DNA of 64,000 nt from Planctomycetia bacterium (GCA_005799495.1 SYGP01000011.1:37687-101686); one strand, 5' to 3'; numbered from the stretch's first letter, positions 18,087 to 27,255 are shown. Made by a program: numbers and translations. The notes: generated by a model from the letters alone, not told the origin.

Positions 18087-18524
18087 GTGAGCAACGGTTC
18101 CCCTCGTCGTGACTTCCGTAAATCAGATCGATCCTCGGAATCCAACGACCAACGCGCAGGGACGAAGCGGTTTGGCGCGGGTCGTGGCGGAGGTTCACGA
18201 CGCGATGCGTGGAAGCGATCTTCTGCGCCGAATTCGCCACGGCCTGCGTCTGTCCGCATCGCGGCGGCTCGCGCCGATCTCGAGTTGGCGCTTCGGGCGC
18301 TGGAAGCGGCAACGAACTCGCTGCGAAGAGAATCTCTTCGCGTGCCTTCGTCGGTTTCTCTTGAGCATGCGAAGGAGTTGGACCGAGAAGCGATGTTCGG
18401 ACCCTGGTCGCGCCTTCGTGCTGCACTTGCGGATGTCGAGCGGCTCTGTTCCGTGGTGGAAAGATTGAAGTTCCCACCAAAGCCGTTTGTTCCCCGCGCG
18501 TTCCGTCCTAGACTGGATAAGTGA
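18087..18524 (+). CDS. Small basic hypothetical protein
   Basis: A 145-residue protein starting at GTG. The first 55 residues are rich in Arg, Ser and Gly and look disordered; residues 56-125 form a likely helical hairpin (RADLELALRALEAATNSLRRE and WSRLRAALADVERLCSVVERL). It shares its GTGA start-stop overlap with the protease gene behind it, which supports it being real. No function is recognised, and the Arg/Ser-rich N-terminus could be over-extended. Confidence 0.5.
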   Translation: MSNGSPRRDFRKSDRSSESNDQRAGTKRFGAGRGGGSRRDAWKRSSAPNSPRPASVRIAAARADLELALRALEAATNSLRRESLRVPSSVSLEHAKELDREAMFGPWSRLRAALADVERLCSVVERLKFPPKPFVPRAFRPRLDK

Positions 18525-21145
18525 GCTTCCCTTTCTTGTCCGTTCTCTTCGCGTGTGCAGCGCTTGCGCACGATTCGGCGCGCGCCACGAGCGGGGAAAC
18601 CGCGGCTCTGCGCGATTGGCCAGAAGTGCGGCAGTTGCTCCCGTCGAATGTACGCGTGGCGAAGGCGCAGATCTTCAGTCGTGCCCCCGATCGCCGATCA
18701 TGCGTGATCTGGGGGAATGATGAACGCGGGCCCGTGAACGTCGTGGTGGCTCAGCGCGATGGACAGATTGCAGCGACACTTGTGGATGGAGGCGGATCCC
18801 GTCTGTGGGCGCGTGGCGCCGTCGGAGCGGCACTCCGATTCGATCCGCTTCCAGATGATGCCCTTCGGGATTGCGGCGGTGCAGTCGTCGCGCCCGATCC
18901 CCTGCTGCTGGCGAGTCATATGGCGCAGATGGAGGGCGGCATTGCGGGTGCATGCAACGACGCAGAGACGGTGGATGTGCTGGTCTTGACCACGCCCGGA
19001 GCCGAGTCGGAGGCGGGCGGAGCGGCGCAACTGGGTGCGCTCGTGGATCTTGCCGAGACCAGCGCGAACGCTGCCTACATCAACAGCCAAACACCGATGC
19101 GCATCCGCGTGTTGTTCGATCTGCGTGTGTCCTACACAGAACAGCTTTTCGGGAGTGATCTCGCAACGCTGGCGAGTCCGACGGATGGCCCGCTCGACTT
19201 CATCCATCAGGTGCGCGATGCGGCGGGCGCTGATCTGGTGGCGATGATTCGGAAATCCGGCGAGTACTGCGGAATCGCCTACCTGCTGCCGACGAATGAT
19301 CCCTCATCATCCGGCATCGGCTTCAGCGTCACGGCTTGGAGTTGCCTTGCATCGCAGACCTTTGCGCACGAACTCGGCCACAACATGGGCTGCTGCCACG
19401 CGCCCAATGATGGAGGCGGCTGCACATCGGGTGGGATTTTTCCGCAGTCCGTGGGGCACCGGTTCACGGCCACGAACGGCACGACGTACCGCACGGTGAT
19501 GGCGTATGCGCCAGGCAATCGCATTGATCATTTCTCGAATCCACTGGTGAGTTTCGGCGGCACGCCCACGGGCGTTGCCGCGACCGAGGGCGATCCTGGT
19601 CGAAACAATGCAGGATCGCTGGCGACGACATTCGAAGCCATGCGCGGCTTTCGATGTGCCGCACCGCCCGGCTTGTTCGGTGACTGCGATCAGGATGGAA
19701 GGATCGATGTGCTGCAGTTGGCGACTGGTGCAGCAAGCGATTGTGACAGAAACGGCGTGCTTGATCGGTGTGATTTCGAGACCACAACACTGTGCGCCTC
19801 TCCATCGCGCTTTGTCTGTGACGGCGGAGTCATCACTGGCGTGTCGCCGCAGCCCGCAGGATTGGACAACTTCTTTGGCTATGTGGTCGCAACCGATGCG
19901 AAGACGCTGGTCGTTGGCAGTTATGGAGATGATGTGGGCGGAGCATTCGCTGGAAGTGCGGCGGTGTATTCGATCAACGGGGTCAACCCACAACTCGTTG
20001 CCACACTCCGCCATGTCGGTCCGTCTGCATACGACCTCTTTGGTCGTGCAGTGGCAGTCGATGATCAAACCCTCGCGATTGCCGCAGAGTTGCGCGATGT
20101 CGCTGGGTTGCAGGCGGTCGGCGATGTGACGGTTTACAGAAAGTCTGCGTCTGGTTCGGCGTGGCAAGTTGAGGCGACGCTCTCACCACCCACACCGACC
20201 GAAGCGGCGCGATTCGGTTCGGCCGTCGCGCTGCAGGGTGATGTCCTCGTGGTGGGCTCACCGCAGTCGTCGGTCAGCAGCGGACCACCGCAGCGTGGAC
20301 GCGCCTATGTGTATCAGCGCAGCGGAAGCGGTTGGACGCTCGTCAAGACCCTGGATCCATCGGATCAGACGAATCAGGGCAGCTTCGGACTCGCGGTCGA
20401 CATCGCGGGCGACACAATCGTGATTGGTGCCCCCCTGGTGACCGATGCAAATGGGCTCGAAGTGGGAGCCGCATATGTCTCGCGCCGCGTCGGGGGCGTG
20501 TGGCAATCTGCCGAGCGGCTCGAGCAGTTGCCATCAACGCGCCTGCGTTCCGGCTCGGCGGTGGCGACGAGCGGGGACTGTGTGTTTGTCGGCGCACCTG
20601 GGGTAGAGCCGCAGACAGGCACAACACAGTCGGGCGTGCATGTGTTGGAGCGAGTGGGGAACGCTTGGAACCCCGTGCAATTCATCGAGGCATCATCGTC
20701 GGTCAATGGACCGAAGTTCGGGGCACGCCTCGCGGTGGATGGCGATCGCCTGCTCGTTGGTTCGTGGGGCATCACGGACAGCAACGGCCAGCATGAGTTC
20801 TTTGTGCGAAGTGGCGGTTCGTGGGAGTCGATCGGCCAAGTGCGCGATGGGTTTGCCGTCGATCTTCGTGGAGAGGTCGCTGCGATCGGTGCGTACCGAG
20901 AAGTCATCAATGGCTTGGCGTGCGGTGATGTCCGTCTGAGTTTTCGATTCTCCGACGATGATTCAGACACCCTTGCGGATCGCTGCGAGCGTGCCGCGGG
21001 TGACACGAATCTGGACGGCGTGGTGGACGGAACCGATCTCGCGGGCGTCCTCGCTGCGTGGGGAACTTCGTCGCAGTCGCAGGACTGCAACCGCGACGGG
21101 ATCGTCGATGGAACGGATCTCGCCCTCGTACTTGCCAACTGGTGA
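18521..21145 (+). CDS. Secreted metzincin protease with beta-propeller-like repeats and C-terminal dockerin module
   Basis: An 874-residue secreted protein. The signal peptide is short (SFPFLSVLFACAALAHD). The protease domain (about 145-385) has the zinc site FAHELGHNMGCCH near 290 (HExGHxxGxxH), and TYRTVMAY near 325 supplies the Met-turn, so it belongs to the reprolysin-like metzincins. From about 430 to 800 there are repeats of the type FGYVVATDAKTLVVGSYGDD and FGLAVDIAGDTIVIGAP, like FG-GAP propeller blades. The last 50 residues (DTNLDGVVDGTDLAGVL, then DCNRDGIVDGTDLALVLANW) are a paired calcium-binding dockerin module. Likely extracellular or surface attached. The GTG start overlaps the preceding stop. 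Confidence 0.88.
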   Translation: MSFPFLSVLFACAALAHDSARATSGETAALRDWPEVRQLLPSNVRVAKAQIFSRAPDRRSCVIWGNDERGPVNVVVAQRDGQIAATLVDGGGSRLWARGAVGAALRFDPLPDDALRDCGGAVVAPDPLLLASHMAQMEGGIAGACNDAETVDVLVLTTPGAESEAGGAAQLGALVDLAETSANAAYINSQTPMRIRVLFDLRVSYTEQLFGSDLATLASPTDGPLDFIHQVRDAAGADLVAMIRKSGEYCGIAYLLPTNDPSSSGIGFSVTAWSCLASQTFAHELGHNMGCCHAPNDGGGCTSGGIFPQSVGHRFTATNGTTYRTVMAYAPGNRIDHFSNPLVSFGGTPTGVAATEGDPGRNNAGSLATTFEAMRGFRCAAPPGLFGDCDQDGRIDVLQLATGAASDCDRNGVLDRCDFETTTLCASPSRFVCDGGVITGVSPQPAGLDNFFGYVVATDAKTLVVGSYGDDVGGAFAGSAAVYSINGVNPQLVATLRHVGPSAYDLFGRAVAVDDQTLAIAAELRDVAGLQAVGDVTVYRKSASGSAWQVEATLSPPTPTEAARFGSAVALQGDVLVVGSPQSSVSSGPPQRGRAYVYQRSGSGWTLVKTLDPSDQTNQGSFGLAVDIAGDTIVIGAPLVTDANGLEVGAAYVSRRVGGVWQSAERLEQLPSTRLRSGSAVATSGDCVFVGAPGVEPQTGTTQSGVHVLERVGNAWNPVQFIEASSSVNGPKFGARLAVDGDRLLVGSWGITDSNGQHEFFVRSGGSWESIGQVRDGFAVDLRGEVAAIGAYREVINGLACGDVRLSFRFSDDDSDTLADRCERAAGDTNLDGVVDGTDLAGVLAAWGTSSQSQDCNRDGIVDGTDLALVLANW

Positions 21146-21195
21146 TTGGTTCGGCAGAGGATGACCGCGCCCCCGCGCGATCGATCGGCGCGCCC

Positions 21196-22176
21196 TCATT
21201 CCGACAAGTCGTAGCCAGCGATGTAACGCGCGACCCCAGGCAGCGCCGCGTGGGACGGCAGTTCCATGCGGATCAGCTGGCGAATGAGGTCGTTCATGAG
21301 TGTCGATGCACCAAAGCGGAAGAGGCTTGGTCGCAGCCACTCCTCGCCAAGCGTTTCGTTCACCATCACGAGATAGGCGATCGCCGACTTCGCTGCGCGG
21401 ATTCCGCCGGCAGGTTTCATGCCGATTCGCACGCCAGTGGCGCGATGATGGTCGCGGATTGCCTCGAGCATCACGAGGGTCACAGGCATGGTCGCCGCGG
21501 GCTGCACCTTGCCGGTGGATGTCTTGATGAACACCTCGCCGTCCTTGGGCGCGGGCAGTCCAGGCACGCTGGCCGCCGCATCCATCGCCAAGTCACTCGC
21601 CCAGCGCACTTGCTCGAGCGATCCAAGTTCGCCCGTCTCGAGAATGATCTTCAGGTGAACGCTGTCGTTCGGACGGCCGCATGCCGCCGCTGCGCTCGCG
21701 CACATGGCGCGTACTTCGCGGATCTCGAGGCGCACATCATCGCTCCGACCTGCGAGCAGCAGTCCGCGCGAAATGACCATGTCGATTTCATCCGCTCCGG
21801 CCTCCACGGCGCGCCTGCAGTCATCGAGGCGCACTTCAAGCGGGAACTGACCGCTCGGAAAACCCGTCGCCACGGCCGCGATCTTGATGGGACTGCCGGC
21901 AAGGCTGTCACGAGCGACCGGTACAAGAGTCGGATACACACAGACCGCCGCCGCAGAGGGCAGCGGAGGATCGAACGGCAGGTCGCTTGGATGGAGTGCC
22001 TTCTGGCAAAGCGCGCGAACCTTTTCGGGCGAATCGCGTCCCTCGAGTGTCGTCAGGTCAAGCATGGAAAGCGCCATGCGAAGTGCCTGACGCTTCGATG
22101 AGGCCTTGATGGATCGCTTGGTGAAACGCGCTGCTCGCGCCATCACCATCACCGCATCCACGGGACGCGTGCGCAT
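21196..22176 (-). CDS. deoC: Deoxyribose-phosphate aldolase
   Basis: Cleaves 2-deoxyribose-5-phosphate to acetaldehyde and glyceraldehyde-3-phosphate, recycling deoxynucleosides. Motifs: LDLTTLEGRDSPEKVRALC near the start, VATGFPSGQFPLEVRLDDC, GADEIDMVISRGLLLAG, the Schiff-base lysine in DGEVFIKTSTGK and the second lysine in GMKPAGGIR. I chose the ATG at 22176, two bases after the stop of the upstream gene; the frame is open to 22314 but would overlap that gene. At 326 residues it is the longer eukaryote-like or class 2 size, compared with about 220 in Bacillus. It ends the minus-strand series that begins with the sugar-nucleotide dehydrogenase. Confidence 0.95.
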   Translation of the reverse strand: MRTRPVDAVMVMARAARFTKRSIKASSKRQALRMALSMLDLTTLEGRDSPEKVRALCQKALHPSDLPFDPPLPSAAAVCVYPTLVPVARDSLAGSPIKIAAVATGFPSGQFPLEVRLDDCRRAVEAGADEIDMVISRGLLLAGRSDDVRLEIREVRAMCASAAAACGRPNDSVHLKIILETGELGSLEQVRWASDLAMDAAASVPGLPAPKDGEVFIKTSTGKVQPAATMPVTLVMLEAIRDHHRATGVRIGMKPAGGIRAAKSAIAYLVMVNETLGEEWLRPSLFRFGASTLMNDLIRQLIRMELPSHAALPGVARYIAGYDLSE

Positions 22177-22178
22177 GG

Positions 22179-22520
22179 TCAGCGCGGGCGCGCAGCGCGG
22201 AAAAGCGCGGGAATGCTCTCGACCGTTCGCAGTTGCAGGGTGCGCGATGCACCCACAGTCTCGATGGCGTACACAAAGAGCCGAGCACCACGCGTATCGA
22301 GGACATACGCGCACTCGGTTGGTCGCGCGTCAGGCCCCTGCCCCGTCGTCAGCGTCATGACGCTGATGCCGCCGAGAGGTGGCTGCACCGAGTCGCCGGC
22401 GAGCGCTTCGTTTCCGACGGGTGGTTGCATGCACAGCATGAGGAGAACCGTCGCGAGGACGCATGCAGTCGTTGCCAGCCCCCACTCGATTTGCATCCGC
22501 CCTCGCGTGGAGTTGTTCAT
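22179..22520 (-). CDS. Small membrane-anchored hypothetical protein
   Basis: A 113-residue protein with one N-terminal hydrophobic helix (WGLATTACVLATVLLMLCM) and a likely extracytoplasmic beta-rich rest (GGISVMTLTTGQG, CAYVLDTRGARLFVYAIE). Its end phrase TVESIPALF and the 'LDTRG.RLFVYAIE' strand recall planctomycete proteins that monitor or display values; no function can be given. The ATGA overlap with the upstream gene (22517-22520) and two-base gap to deoC place it inside an operon. Confidence 0.72.
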   Translation of the reverse strand: MNNSTRGRMQIEWGLATTACVLATVLLMLCMQPPVGNEALAGDSVQPPLGGISVMTLTTGQGPDARPTECAYVLDTRGARLFVYAIETVGASRTLQLRTVESIPALFRAARPR

Positions 22521-22837
22521 GGGCGCGGTCTCCCACTCCCCGCGGCATCGGCATTCAGATTGCGGTACCCAATGGGCACGATGAGCCGCGACTTCTCATT
22601 CCACATGAGGCTGATCATTTCCTCGTGAGTCTCATCCACGATGAACAGCACGCCCGAATCGATGCCGCCGATGTTGCCGCCCGCCATCGAATAGGTGGAG
22701 ATGCTTCGGACCGCTCCGCCCTCCTGCCCGATGGCACTTCGTGCAAACGGCAGGGCAATGATCGCTGCAGCGATCAGCAGGTTCGTCGCGATCAGCGCCT
22801 TCAAGCGAGTCGAGCGAATGGATGGGGATGGTGTCAT
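22517..22837 (-). CDS. Small secreted or membrane hypothetical protein
   Basis: A 106-residue protein from the ATG at 22837, starting MTPSPSIRSTRLKALIATN and followed by a hydrophobic helix (LLIAAAIIALPFARSAIG). The rest is glycine-rich with GGNIGGIDSGVLFIVDETHE and ends RNLNADAAGSG. The upstream extension of the frame to 23029 reads Ser/Arg-rich antisense-like sequence and is rejected. Its partner at 22179 has a similar size and topology, so the two may act together. Function unknown. Confidence 0.7.
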   Translation of the reverse strand: MTPSPSIRSTRLKALIATNLLIAAAIIALPFARSAIGQEGGAVRSISTYSMAGGNIGGIDSGVLFIVDETHEEMISLMWNEKSRLIVPIGYRNLNADAAGSGRPRP

Positions 22838-22862
22838 GGCAAGCACCGGTCGCCGAAGCCGA

Positions 22863-23090
22863 TCAATCCTTTTCCTGGGAACGCTTCGAACCCATGAGGC
22901 TGACGAGGACGATGACTGCCGTGACGAAGAACATGGCGACATAGCCGACCCACGCCGACGTGATGTTCTTTCCCGTGGGCTGTCGCGGAGCATTCGGGTT
23001 GCCATCCTGCGCGAAGCAGGGCCATGCAACGAACGCGATCGCCACAGCCACGGGCCACCACCGCCGAATCATGGGAAGCAGTGCGTTCAT
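22863..23090 (-). CDS. 75-residue membrane protein
   Basis: A very short protein with an N-terminal hydrophobic signal (WWPVAVAIAFVAWPCFAQDG) and a second helix near 47-66 (SAWVGYVAMFFVTAVIVLVS), ending in a charged tail MGSKRSQEKD. It starts within the stop of the sugar-nucleotide dehydrogenase gene (ATGA overlap at 23087-23090), which strongly supports translation. Function unknown; the topology would put about 25 residues outside the membrane. Confidence 0.72.
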   Translation of the reverse strand: MNALLPMIRRWWPVAVAIAFVAWPCFAQDGNPNAPRQPTGKNITSAWVGYVAMFFVTAVIVLVSLMGSKRSQEKD

Positions 23091-24457
23091 GCCTTGATCA
23101 CCTCGCAGCGTGTGTGGGATGACGGGACGCGGGCCATGGCGTTTCGCGTGTCAACGACCAACTTCGCGTGCTGGGCGATTGCTGCGTAATCGACAGCATC
23201 ATGATCCGTCAAAATCAGGACACAATCAGCATCCGCAAGCGTGGTCGGAGTCAGCGCAACGGACTTCAGATTGATTCGGTGCTTGCGCATCGACGGGAAC
23301 ACGGGCAGATGCGGGTCGTGATAGGTGACCTCGGCACCACGGTCACGCAGCAGTTCGATGATCTCCGCGGATGGCGATTCGCGCGGGTCATCGATGTTCT
23401 TCTTGTAGGCGATGCCAAGCGCAAGCACCTTCGCGCCCTTGAGTGACTTCGAGTGCTCATTCAGCGCGTGCTGCGTGCGCTCGATCACATAGTGCGGCAT
23501 CGAGGTGTTGATCTCGCCGGCGAGCGCGTTGAAACGAGTGGACCGGCCCACCTCCCGCGCCTTCCATGTCAAGTAGAAGGGCTCGATCGGGATGCAATGA
23601 CCGCCGAGCCCCGGGCCCGGATAGAAGGCTTGGAATCCGAAGGGCTTGGTGCTTGCCGCTGCGATCACTTCCCAGACATCGATGTTCATGTCCGTCAGAA
23701 CGATCTTCATCTCGTTGACGAGCGCGATGTTGACTGCTCGGTAGATGTTCTCGAGCAGCTTCGCGCTCTCGGCGACTTCGGCGGAAGACACGCGGTGCGC
23801 TTCCTTGACGACCTGGGTGTAGAACGCCATTGCAAGGTCGGTCGCGACTGGATCAACGCCTCCCACGAGCTTTGGGATGTGTTGGGCGGTCCGACCCATG
23901 CTGCCTGGATCTTCGCGCTCGGGGCTGTAGGCGAGGAAGTACTCTTCGCCACACTTGAGCCCGCGCGCGTCCAGAATCGGCTGCATTTCATCGCGTGTCG
24001 TGCCTGGATAGGTCGTGGACTCGAGCACAACCAACTGTCCCTTGCGCAGCGTCTGTGCAACGGTCTTCGTGCTCTCGAGCACATAGGTGAGATCAGGTTC
24101 GTGATGACGACCGAGTGGAGTGGGCACACAAAGGATCACAAGGTCTGCCTTGGCGAGGTCCGATGCGTTCGCCGTGGGTGTGAAGTTCTTGTCGGCCTTC
24201 AGGTTGGTGAAAAAGTCGTCGCCAAGGTGGAGGATGTAGCGGGTTCCCGATTGGAGTGCGTCGATCTTTCGCTGATCGACGTCGAAGCCCAGGACTGGGA
24301 ATCCTCCATCCCGAATCGCTTTCACAAGCGGAAGTCCGACATAGCCAAGCCCCACGATGCCGATGACGGCTGTCTTGGCTTTGATTTTTTGCATCAGTTC
24401 ATGGGCGGCGGCGCTCATGGTGTGGGTTGTCGTGGTGGCTGCTGGTGCGGTTGGCAT
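23087..24457 (-). CDS. Nucleotide-sugar (UDP-N-acetylhexosamine/UDP-glucose type) dehydrogenase
   Basis: Oxidises C6 of a UDP-sugar in two NAD-dependent steps to give the uronic acid used in surface polysaccharides. The Rossmann motif IGIVGLGYVGLPLVKAI is near residue 33, LVVLESTTYPGTT near 142, the lysine/asparagine region AKLLENIYRAVNIALVNE near 230, and the catalytic cysteine in GPGLGGHCIPIEPFYL near 280. The last domain has LGIAYKKNIDDPRESPS. The wording is closest to the WecC/WbpA/TviB branch (N-acetylhexosaminuronic acid), but substrate is uncertain. The ATG at 24457 has a clear GGAGGGG ribosome site. Confidence 0.93.
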   Translation of the reverse strand: MPTAPAATTTTHTMSAAAHELMQKIKAKTAVIGIVGLGYVGLPLVKAIRDGGFPVLGFDVDQRKIDALQSGTRYILHLGDDFFTNLKADKNFTPTANASDLAKADLVILCVPTPLGRHHEPDLTYVLESTKTVAQTLRKGQLVVLESTTYPGTTRDEMQPILDARGLKCGEEYFLAYSPEREDPGSMGRTAQHIPKLVGGVDPVATDLAMAFYTQVVKEAHRVSSAEVAESAKLLENIYRAVNIALVNEMKIVLTDMNIDVWEVIAAASTKPFGFQAFYPGPGLGGHCIPIEPFYLTWKAREVGRSTRFNALAGEINTSMPHYVIERTQHALNEHSKSLKGAKVLALGIAYKKNIDDPRESPSAEIIELLRDRGAEVTYHDPHLPVFPSMRKHRINLKSVALTPTTLADADCVLILTDHDAVDYAAIAQHAKLVVDTRNAMARVPSSHTRCEVIKA

Positions 24458-24545
24458 GATGCCCCTCCGAAAGGTGTTGGAATCCGAGTTCGCACGATCA
24501 AGAGAAAGTATTGCAGGCTACCACTGTCCAAGCGCCGAGCAGCAC

Positions 24546-25358
24546 TTACTTCGGCGGCGCGGTGGTCGGCGATGCACCCGAGGAAGGGCTCGCCGCTGCG
24601 ATCACCTTCATCTTTCCGTTCATGGTGCGCCAATGGCTTGGATAGGTGCACACATATGGATAGGTGGCTGGCTTTTCGGGGGCAACGAACCACATGGACT
24701 TGCTCTTGCCCGGCGCAACGAGACCCATAACCACAAGGACCTTTGGTGATTCGGGGACAAACTCCTTCAACTTTCCATCTGCGGTCTGCCCCATTCGATC
24801 CCCCGCCGTCCCCATCTCGGCGAGCGAGCCGGGAGAGCAGATCAACAGATTGTGTTCGAGTGCATCGGGGTTCTTCAGCGTCAACCGAACGAGCGTCCCC
24901 GCCTCGACCGTGAACTCTCGCTTGTCATACGCCATGCCGCTCGGAACAGCCGCGATCTCAATCTCAAGTGTCCGAATGGGCGGCGTGCCCGCTGGACGCT
25001 GTTCCGCAGGGAGCGCCGCGAGCGCACGAAGTGCAACGGTGCGCGCGCTTGCAGGTGTCGAAGGTGACTGAACGATCCTGAGCAGGTGCTGGGCGATCTC
25101 TGGCTTGGCGAGTTCAGCCTTATCCCACGATGCCAAGAGATCGCCGTAACCCTCGGCGCGCTGATCAACAGCCATCAGTTTCTCGGTGCGTGCGATGAGG
25201 TGGTCGAGCGGAGTCTGCGAAGCGGCCGCCGCGCACGCTCGGAGAGCCGCCATGCGTTCGTCTCGGCTGCTGCTTGGGATGTCGAGAGCTCCACAATCTT
25301 CCGTCGGCGCAGAGTGATGAACGGCGAGGAGGAACGACATCAGTACGACAGCAAACAT
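24546..25358 (-). CDS. Exported cupredoxin (plastocyanin/azurin-type) protein with helical N-terminal domain
   Basis: The C-terminal 120 residues form a type-1 copper domain. It has ALEHNLLICSPG, supplying the first His ligand, then YVCTYPSHWRTMNGKMKV, where Cys, His and Met have azurin-like spacing. Before it lies a helical HEAT-like stretch (AEIAQHLLRIVQSP-type, ARTVALRALAALP) of roughly 100 residues. A start at ATG 25358 gives MFAVVLMSFLLAVHHSAP, a signal peptide; the frame extends 11 codons further. It probably carries electrons in the periplasm. Planctomycete membrane-bound dehydrogenases often have fused azurin-like domains of this kind, but here the partner is a helical domain only. 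Confidence 0.85.
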   Translation of the reverse strand: MFAVVLMSFLLAVHHSAPTEDCGALDIPSSSRDERMAALRACAAAASQTPLDHLIARTEKLMAVDQRAEGYGDLLASWDKAELAKPEIAQHLLRIVQSPSTPASARTVALRALAALPAEQRPAGTPPIRTLEIEIAAVPSGMAYDKREFTVEAGTLVRLTLKNPDALEHNLLICSPGSLAEMGTAGDRMGQTADGKLKEFVPESPKVLVVMGLVAPGKSKSMWFVAPEKPATYPYVCTYPSHWRTMNGKMKVIAAASPSSGASPTTAPPK

Positions 25359-25384
25359 CGATGTTCGATGGTACACCCGCACAC

Positions 25385-26848
25385 ATGTCATCGATCGGTG
25401 GTGTACGAGTTGTCCTTCATGGTGCAGCCGGAGAGGTGACTGGGTCGTGCACGGAGATCATCACGCCGACCGCACGATTCCTCGTTGACTTCGGAATGTT
25501 CCAGGGGGGACCCGAACAGGAGCCGCGCAACACCGTCCTGCCGCCCGTGGACTTTCCGTCGCTCGCTGCGGTGATTGTCACGCATGCGCATGTCGATCAC
25601 TGTGGGCGGCTTGGCATGCTTGCGAAGCTCGCGTTTGATGGACCCGTTCTGTGCACGGAACCCACAGCGGAGTTGCTGCCGCGCGTGATGCTCTCCTCGG
25701 CCACACTGCAACAGACGCGCGTTCATGAGTATCGCGATGGCACTGCGCCGACTTCTCGCATCCTGGCACCACAGAATCTCGTGACGGCGATTCCGATTCG
25801 CAAGTCGCCACCGATCGTGCTGTTCACGCACCGCCATGCGGAGGCAGTGATCCGTCGGCTTCGGTCGGTGCCCTATCAGTGCTGGGAACGCATCGCCGAA
25901 GGTGTGGATGTTCGTTTTCATTTCGCGTCCCATGTGATCGGTGCCGCGAGCGTGGAAGTGCGTGTCCAGTTGCCGGGGCGGTCGAAGGCAGTTCACATCC
26001 TGCTTTCAGGAGATGTAGGCCCCCTCTCGAATCCCCTGCTGGCTCCTCACCAGTGGCCGCAAGACGCGCCAGATCTTGTTGTCATGGAGTCGACCAACGG
26101 CGCACGCCGCTTCTCTGCGGTGGATCGCACGGAGGCATTCTTCAACATCATGGAACAAGCTCGTCGAGGGCAACAGCGCGTGCTTGTGCCCACCTTTGCG
26201 CTTGGTCGCGCACAGACGCTGCTGCAGTTGCTGGCAAGTGCTTCGCGAGCAGGCATTCTCGGTGGAATGCCGGTGTATCTGGATTCAGCGATGGCTGTGC
26301 GCGCCACGGAGTTGTACGCCCGCAATCCCTCAGAGCTTGCGTCGAGCATTCACGCGGAGTGCATGCGTGGCGTGAATCCGCTTCACTTTCCAGAACTCCA
26401 CGCGCTGATGTCACGCCGCGAATCAGAGGCGATTGATCGTGTCAGCAGCGGCTGTGTGGTGCTTGCTGGTTCCGGCTTTTGTGATGCGGGTCCGATCCTG
26501 CGCCACCTGCGCTTGGCAATTGATCAACCAGACTCGCGCCTGTTGTTGACGGGGCATCAACTCGATGGGCTGCTTGGTCATGGCTTGCTGCATGGTGCGA
26601 CTCGAGTCGAGATCAACGGTGCGGCACTCGATGTGAAGGCGCGCGTCGATCGAATCGAGGGAGTATCTGGTCACGCTGATGCCAACGACCTTTTGGAGTG
26701 GCTGCGCCGGATGCCCGAACTTCCGAAGATGGTTGTATTGAATCACGGCGCTGAGCAGGCGCGCGATGCGCTCGCTGCGGATGTGCGCGCGCTCGGGGTA
26801 TCGAGTGTGCTGTTGCCGAGCGCTGGGCAGCAGATCGAAGTGGCCTGA
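25385..26848 (+). CDS. Metallo-beta-lactamase fold, beta-CASP RNA nuclease family
   Basis: A 487-residue cytoplasmic protein probably acting as an RNA endo- or exonuclease. Motif 2 is VIVTHAHVDHCGRLGML near residue 65; FHFASHVIGAASVEVRV and the LLSGDVGPLSNPLL aspartate follow. The beta-CASP part has VLVPTFALGRAQTLLQLL, VYLDSAMAVRATELY and the late SGHADANDLLEWL histidine. This is the same order as in CPSF73-like bacterial proteins (YsiH/MBL fold exoribonucleases). The ATG at 25385 is preferred; the frame extends upstream into the divergent cupredoxin gene. The two start codons are only 26 bp apart. Confidence 0.92.
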   Translation: MSSIGGVRVVLHGAAGEVTGSCTEIITPTARFLVDFGMFQGGPEQEPRNTVLPPVDFPSLAAVIVTHAHVDHCGRLGMLAKLAFDGPVLCTEPTAELLPRVMLSSATLQQTRVHEYRDGTAPTSRILAPQNLVTAIPIRKSPPIVLFTHRHAEAVIRRLRSVPYQCWERIAEGVDVRFHFASHVIGAASVEVRVQLPGRSKAVHILLSGDVGPLSNPLLAPHQWPQDAPDLVVMESTNGARRFSAVDRTEAFFNIMEQARRGQQRVLVPTFALGRAQTLLQLLASASRAGILGGMPVYLDSAMAVRATELYARNPSELASSIHAECMRGVNPLHFPELHALMSRRESEAIDRVSSGCVVLAGSGFCDAGPILRHLRLAIDQPDSRLLLTGHQLDGLLGHGLLHGATRVEINGAALDVKARVDRIEGVSGHADANDLLEWLRRMPELPKMVVLNHGAEQARDALAADVRALGVSSVLLPSAGQQIEVA

Positions 26849-26871
26849 CAACAAACCTGTTTGGTTGTGCA

Positions 26872-26892
26872 GCGCGGTCTTCATCACCGCGC
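26872..26892. terminator. Hairpin between convergent genes
   Basis: GCGCGGT (26872-26878) and ACCGCGC (26886-26892) pair perfectly around a seven-base loop in the 53-bp gap between the convergent beta-CASP and STAS genes. The position suits a two-way terminator. There is no T-run, so it may act only as a 3'-end stabiliser. Confidence 0.4.
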
Positions 26893-26901
26893 GGCTGTCG
26901 A

Positions 26902-27255
26902 TCAGTCGCTGATGCCGAGCAGCCGAAGAAATCCCATACGCGCGAGGAGCCGATGGAATGTGGGCTGGAGTTGGGAAACGGTGAGTTTCAGTTTCCGAGA
27001 TTCGCATGACCGCCGAAGTGCGAGCAGCGCCTCAAATCCCCCGCTACTCATGCCGAGTACTTCTGCAACATCAAGATGAACCGTGGTGGTTGATGCTGGA
27101 AGCGCTGCGATTGCGCGCATGAAGCCCTCGCTGAGGTATTCGGCTTGATCAGCGCTGATGACGGTGTGAGGGATAGAGATCACGGCAACTGCGCCTTGTT
27201 CGACCACCCTGATGATCTGCGCATCACCCACACCGAGAATGCTAGATCGTTGCAA
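26902..27255 (-). CDS. STAS-domain protein (anti-sigma-factor antagonist type)
   Basis: About 117 residues with the STAS fold: strands AVAVISIPH and TTVHLDVAEV, then LGMSSGGFEALLALRRSCES with the conserved serine pair where SpoIIAA-type proteins are phosphorylated, followed by KLKLTVSQLQPTFHRLLARM. It may switch a partner kinase/anti-sigma factor, but none is encoded nearby. The start is unsure: TTG at 27255 gives the longest version, GTG at 27231 a slightly shorter one, and neither has a strong ribosome site. It diverges from parB across an AT-rich gap. Confidence 0.8.
   Translation of the reverse strand: MQRSSILGVGDAQIIRVVEQGAVAVISIPHTVISADQAEYLSEGFMRAIAALPASTTTVHLDVAEVLGMSSGGFEALLALRRSCESRKLKLTVSQLQPTFHRLLARMGFLRLLGISD

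Noticed and set aside
23453..24730. Plus-strand open frame of 425 codons
   Set aside because: It is antisense to the nucleotide-sugar dehydrogenase, which has all expected motifs and a ribosome site.
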